Source of the DNA: Spirochaetaceae bacterium
GTDB lineage: Bacteria > Spirochaetota > Spirochaetia > SZUA-6 > Fen-1364
NCBI GenBank assembly: GCA_003141795.1
Contig: PLNO01000030.1
Location: 4,498-21,684, forward strand
Reading direction: 5' to 3'
Length of the DNA: 17,187 nucleotides
Shown here: one piece after another, positions 15,126-17,187 of the stretch
Numbering within the stretch: the stretch's first letter is position 1
Layout: each line of letters starts with the position of its first letter
The notes under the pieces: generated by a model
Seen by the model: only the letters and a program-made list of their open reading frames with translations
Told to the model about the DNA's origin: nothing
The model's database searches: none
Program-made: the position numbers and the translations under genes

Positions 15126-16384
15126 GTCGCGTCAGCATCGTCGGGGCGTACAATACGAGGTTCGGGAGCCTCGTGAAGAAGAACAAGGAGACGGGGGAGG
15201 TGAGCGATCTTGCCTCGATCTACGACCTCATGATCGAGGCGGGGCAGGGCGCTCTGAAGGACGCCGGCATCCCCGGCAGGGACATCGACGGGGTGTGGGT
15301 GGGAAGCTGCGCGCCGGGCCTGCTCGCGAATCAGGAGCATCTTGCCGGCATGGCGCCCGAAATCGATCCCGAAGGGCTGCGCTTCAAGCCGATGACGCGC
15401 TGCGAGGATGCGTGCGCCTCAGGGTCGGTCGCGTTGTACAATGCGCTGTACGCCGTGGAATCGGGCCGGGCCCGCATCGCCCTCGTCGTCGGCGTGGAGA
15501 AGATGAACCTCCTGGATACCAAGGCAGTGACGCACGCGCTTGCCACCTGCTCGTACTGGCCCGAGGAGGGTGCCAAGGCCGTCACCTTCCCCTGCCTGTT
15601 CGCGGAATACGCGAAAGGCTATGCGGCACGCTGGGGGCTTTCCCCCGAGACGCTGGCGAGCATGCTCGCTAGCGTCTCCGCCCTCGGCTACAGAAACGGG
15701 CTGGACAATCCGCTTGCCCATTTCGGCAAGGGCGGGCCGTCGGATAGAGCGCAGCTCGTGACCGCGGAGGCGATCCTCGCGCTGCCCGCCGAGAAGAACC
15801 CCATGATCGCCGAGCCGCTGCGCCTCCACGACTGCTCGCTCGTCTCCGACGGAGCGGCGGCTGTGGTGATCATGAGGAGCGACACGGAGGCGGGCAGGGG
15901 GGCGCGCGCCGTGGAGATCGCGGGGATCGGGCACGTCAATGAGCGCATGGCGCTGTCCGTGCGGCCCAACATGCACGAGCTCATGGCCGGCAAGGAGGCG
16001 GTGCGCCGCGCGTTCCAGGAGGCGGGGATCGGGATCTCCGATGTGGACATAGCCGAGGTGCACGACTGCTTCTCCATCAACCAGATCCTCTGCACCGAAG
16101 CGCTCGGTCTCTCAGCGGACGGGCGGGCCGGCTACGACTATATGGAAGGGCGATTCGGCCGTGACGATGCGCGCTGCAGTGTGAACCTCTCGGGCGGCCT
16201 CAAGGCGAAGGGTCACCCTGTCGGCGCCACCGGCGTCTCGATGCACGCCGTCCTCTACAAGCAACTCATCGGCGAGCCGTGGGGAGCAGTGCCGGCGCGC
16301 AAGCCGCCGGAGATCGGCGTGTCGTTCAATGTCGGAGGCTCGGGGGTCACCAACTGCGTCTCCGTGCTGAGGCGGCGCGGGTAG
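15122..16384 (+). CDS. SCP2-type thiolase / acetyl-CoA acetyltransferase
   Basis: Thiolase of the SCP2/non-specific lipid-transfer subclass, 420 aa. The nucleophile is Cys98 in CEDACASGSVAL; the other active-site blocks are EVHDCFS with His314 and GGLKAKGHPVGATG with His365. The C-terminus NVGGSGVTNCVSVL replaces the CxGGGxG ending of classical thiolases, as usual in this subclass. The likely reaction is thiolytic cleavage of a 3-oxoacyl-CoA, or its reverse. Many bacterial relatives work with a DUF35 (OB-fold/zinc ribbon) partner; none is present here. The ATG at 15122 follows AAGGAG and overlaps the hydrolase stop. It is the last gene of the rightward run. Confidence 0.9.
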   Translation: MSRVSIVGAYNTRFGSLVKKNKETGEVSDLASIYDLMIEAGQGALKDAGIPGRDIDGVWVGSCAPGLLANQEHLAGMAPEIDPEGLRFKPMTRCEDACASGSVALYNALYAVESGRARIALVVGVEKMNLLDTKAVTHALATCSYWPEEGAKAVTFPCLFAEYAKGYAARWGLSPETLASMLASVSALGYRNGLDNPLAHFGKGGPSDRAQLVTAEAILALPAEKNPMIAEPLRLHDCSLVSDGAAAVVIMRSDTEAGRGARAVEIAGIGHVNERMALSVRPNMHELMAGKEAVRRAFQEAGIGISDVDIAEVHDCFSINQILCTEALGLSADGRAGYDYMEGRFGRDDARCSVNLSGGLKAKGHPVGATGVSMHAVLYKQLIGEPWGAVPARKPPEIGVSFNVGGSGVTNCVSVLRRRG

Positions 16385-16402
16385 GGGCAGCGCTCCGCTT
16401 TG

Positions 16403-16437
16403 GCGGCTGCGGGCGTGGCGCCGTCGGGGTCAGCCGC
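16403..16437 (+). terminator. Possible hairpin between convergent genes
   Basis: A 7-bp inverted repeat GCGGCTG / CAGCCGC with a 21-nt GC-rich loop lies between the thiolase stop and the convergent metallophosphatase stop. No T-run follows on either strand, so a terminator role is only suggested by position. I see nothing else in this 64-bp gap. Confidence 0.3.
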
Positions 16438-16448
16438 ACACTGCGGCC

Positions 16449-17187
16449 CTACTCCGCCCTGGCGTAGGTCCCGTCGGTCAGGTCGATATCGACATTGTTG
16501 TCCGCATGGGGCGGCTTGCCCTTCCACATCGCCTCGATCTCGTCCTTCTCCAGGGAGATGACGAGTGAGCCCATGAGGCTCAACCCCGTGGTCGGATACA
16601 TCTCCGTCCCATGAAAGTCGGGGTCTCCGGCGTAATGGGCGAGGGCGGCCGCGGCGAGGGGCACAGCGATCCGCGTTGCCTCCCCTTGGGACATCCCGTA
16701 TGCCATCAGTACCCTCTTTATAGAAGGGAACAGTCCTTTTCGCGCCAACTCGAGCGAATACTCCTGGAACCCGTTCGGCATTTCAGTGAGCGCTTCGACG
16801 TGGAAGCTGCGGACGTGCATCATCTGACGCTCGTCGATCTGCACGAACCGATACGGGCTGGGGTACGACACGAGCGAGCCCGTCTCCACGTCGTAGAGGA
16901 AGCGGGATCCCGGCGCGGCAGTCGGCGCACCGCTGGCATCCCACCATGCGCCGGCGATGTTCTGCGCATGGAAATGACCGGTGAACACGACCCGTACGCC
17001 GTAGTCCGCAAGCATCCGGGAGAAGGCGTCATTGTCCGTCACGAGATAGGCGGGGAACAGCCTCTTCTGTCCGTTAAAATGCTCCACCACCCCGTGGTGC
17101 ATCATGGCGATCACCGCCTTGTTCTCTTTTCGTGCGCGCTCGAGAACTCCTTTGATCCAGGCGAGCCTCTCTGGGGTGAACGACCCC
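16449..17187 (-). CDS. Calcineurin-like metallophosphoesterase, 5'-truncated by the window end
   Basis: The C-terminal ~245 residues of a metallophosphoesterase; the start lies beyond 17187. Metal-ligand motifs visible are MMHHG (the HH/NH-type His block) and FTGHFHAQN (the terminal GHxH motif), preceded by WIKGVLERARKENK, typical for the helix before the His strand. The N-terminal D-x-H and GD-x-x-D motifs must lie outside. After GHFH the chain carries a beta segment (GSRFLYDVETGSLVSYPSPYR) and a helical C-terminal extension of about 120 residues with no motif I recognise. It is convergent with the thiolase gene and shows no functional link to it. The substrate could be a phosphomonoester, phosphodiester or nucleotide. 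Confidence 0.85.
   Translation of the reverse strand, partial: GSFTPERLAWIKGVLERARKENKAVIAMMHHGVVEHFNGQKRLFPAYLVTDNDAFSRMLADYGVRVVFTGHFHAQNIAGAWWDASGAPTAAPGSRFLYDVETGSLVSYPSPYRFVQIDERQMMHVRSFHVEALTEMPNGFQEYSLELARKGLFPSIKRVLMAYGMSQGEATRIAVPLAAAALAHYAGDPDFHGTEMYPTTGLSLMGSLVISLEKDEIEAMWKGKPPHADNNVDIDLTDGTYARAE

Overview
This window is GC-rich bacterial DNA of a diderm (Gram-negative type) organism. It carries two periplasmic-type ABC uptake systems, one with a lipoprotein binding protein and one with a cleavable-signal binding protein. The taxon cannot be fixed from the sequence. A spirochaete or another anaerobic GC-rich lineage is my guess, held loosely. There are no rRNA, tRNA, CRISPR or transposase genes.

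Left part (52-3245, minus strand): a CUT1-type sugar ABC operon of glucose/mannose (Gts) type. It has a lipoprotein binding protein, an intercistronic stem-loop with a T-run, then two permeases overlapping by ATGA. The operon closes with an intrinsic terminator and has no ATPase gene. A good promoter (TTGACA-N17-TACCCT) sits in the 100-bp gap upstream of it.

Centre (3348-8800): two divergent transcripts around a 192-bp AT-rich control region at 6854-7045. Leftward run a double-length TetR-family regulator (two TetR DNA-binding units in one chain, TTG start), a KASIII/FabH-like enzyme and a CoA-transferase of the acetyl-CoA hydrolase/4-hydroxybutyrate CoA-transferase family. Rightward run a second, different KASIII-like enzyme and a FabG-like SDR dehydrogenase. 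Each promoter carries, immediately downstream of its -10 box, a copy of the same 25-bp imperfect palindrome. These are very probably the operators of the TetR protein.

Right part (8861-16384, plus strand): the rightward run continues with a complete branched-chain-amino-acid-type (HAAT/Liv) ABC transporter (livK-H-M-G-F), two different alpha/beta hydrolases and an SCP2-type thiolase. Most junctions overlap or nearly touch. Two exceptions are a stem-loop after livK and a 2.7-copy 27-bp hairpin-forming repeat between the hydrolases. A convergent, 5'-truncated calcineurin-like metallophosphatase closes the window.

Working model (inference): the centre and right part form one regulon. It imports a carboxylic acid through the Liv-type transporter and activates it by CoA transfer. 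It then processes it with an NAD-type SDR, two thiolase-superfamily KASIII-like proteins with altered catalytic residues, a thiolase and two hydrolases. The set does not match a pathway I can name: it lacks an acyl-CoA ligase, acyl-CoA dehydrogenase, enoyl-CoA hydratase and DUF35 partner. This is the best candidate here for an undescribed system.
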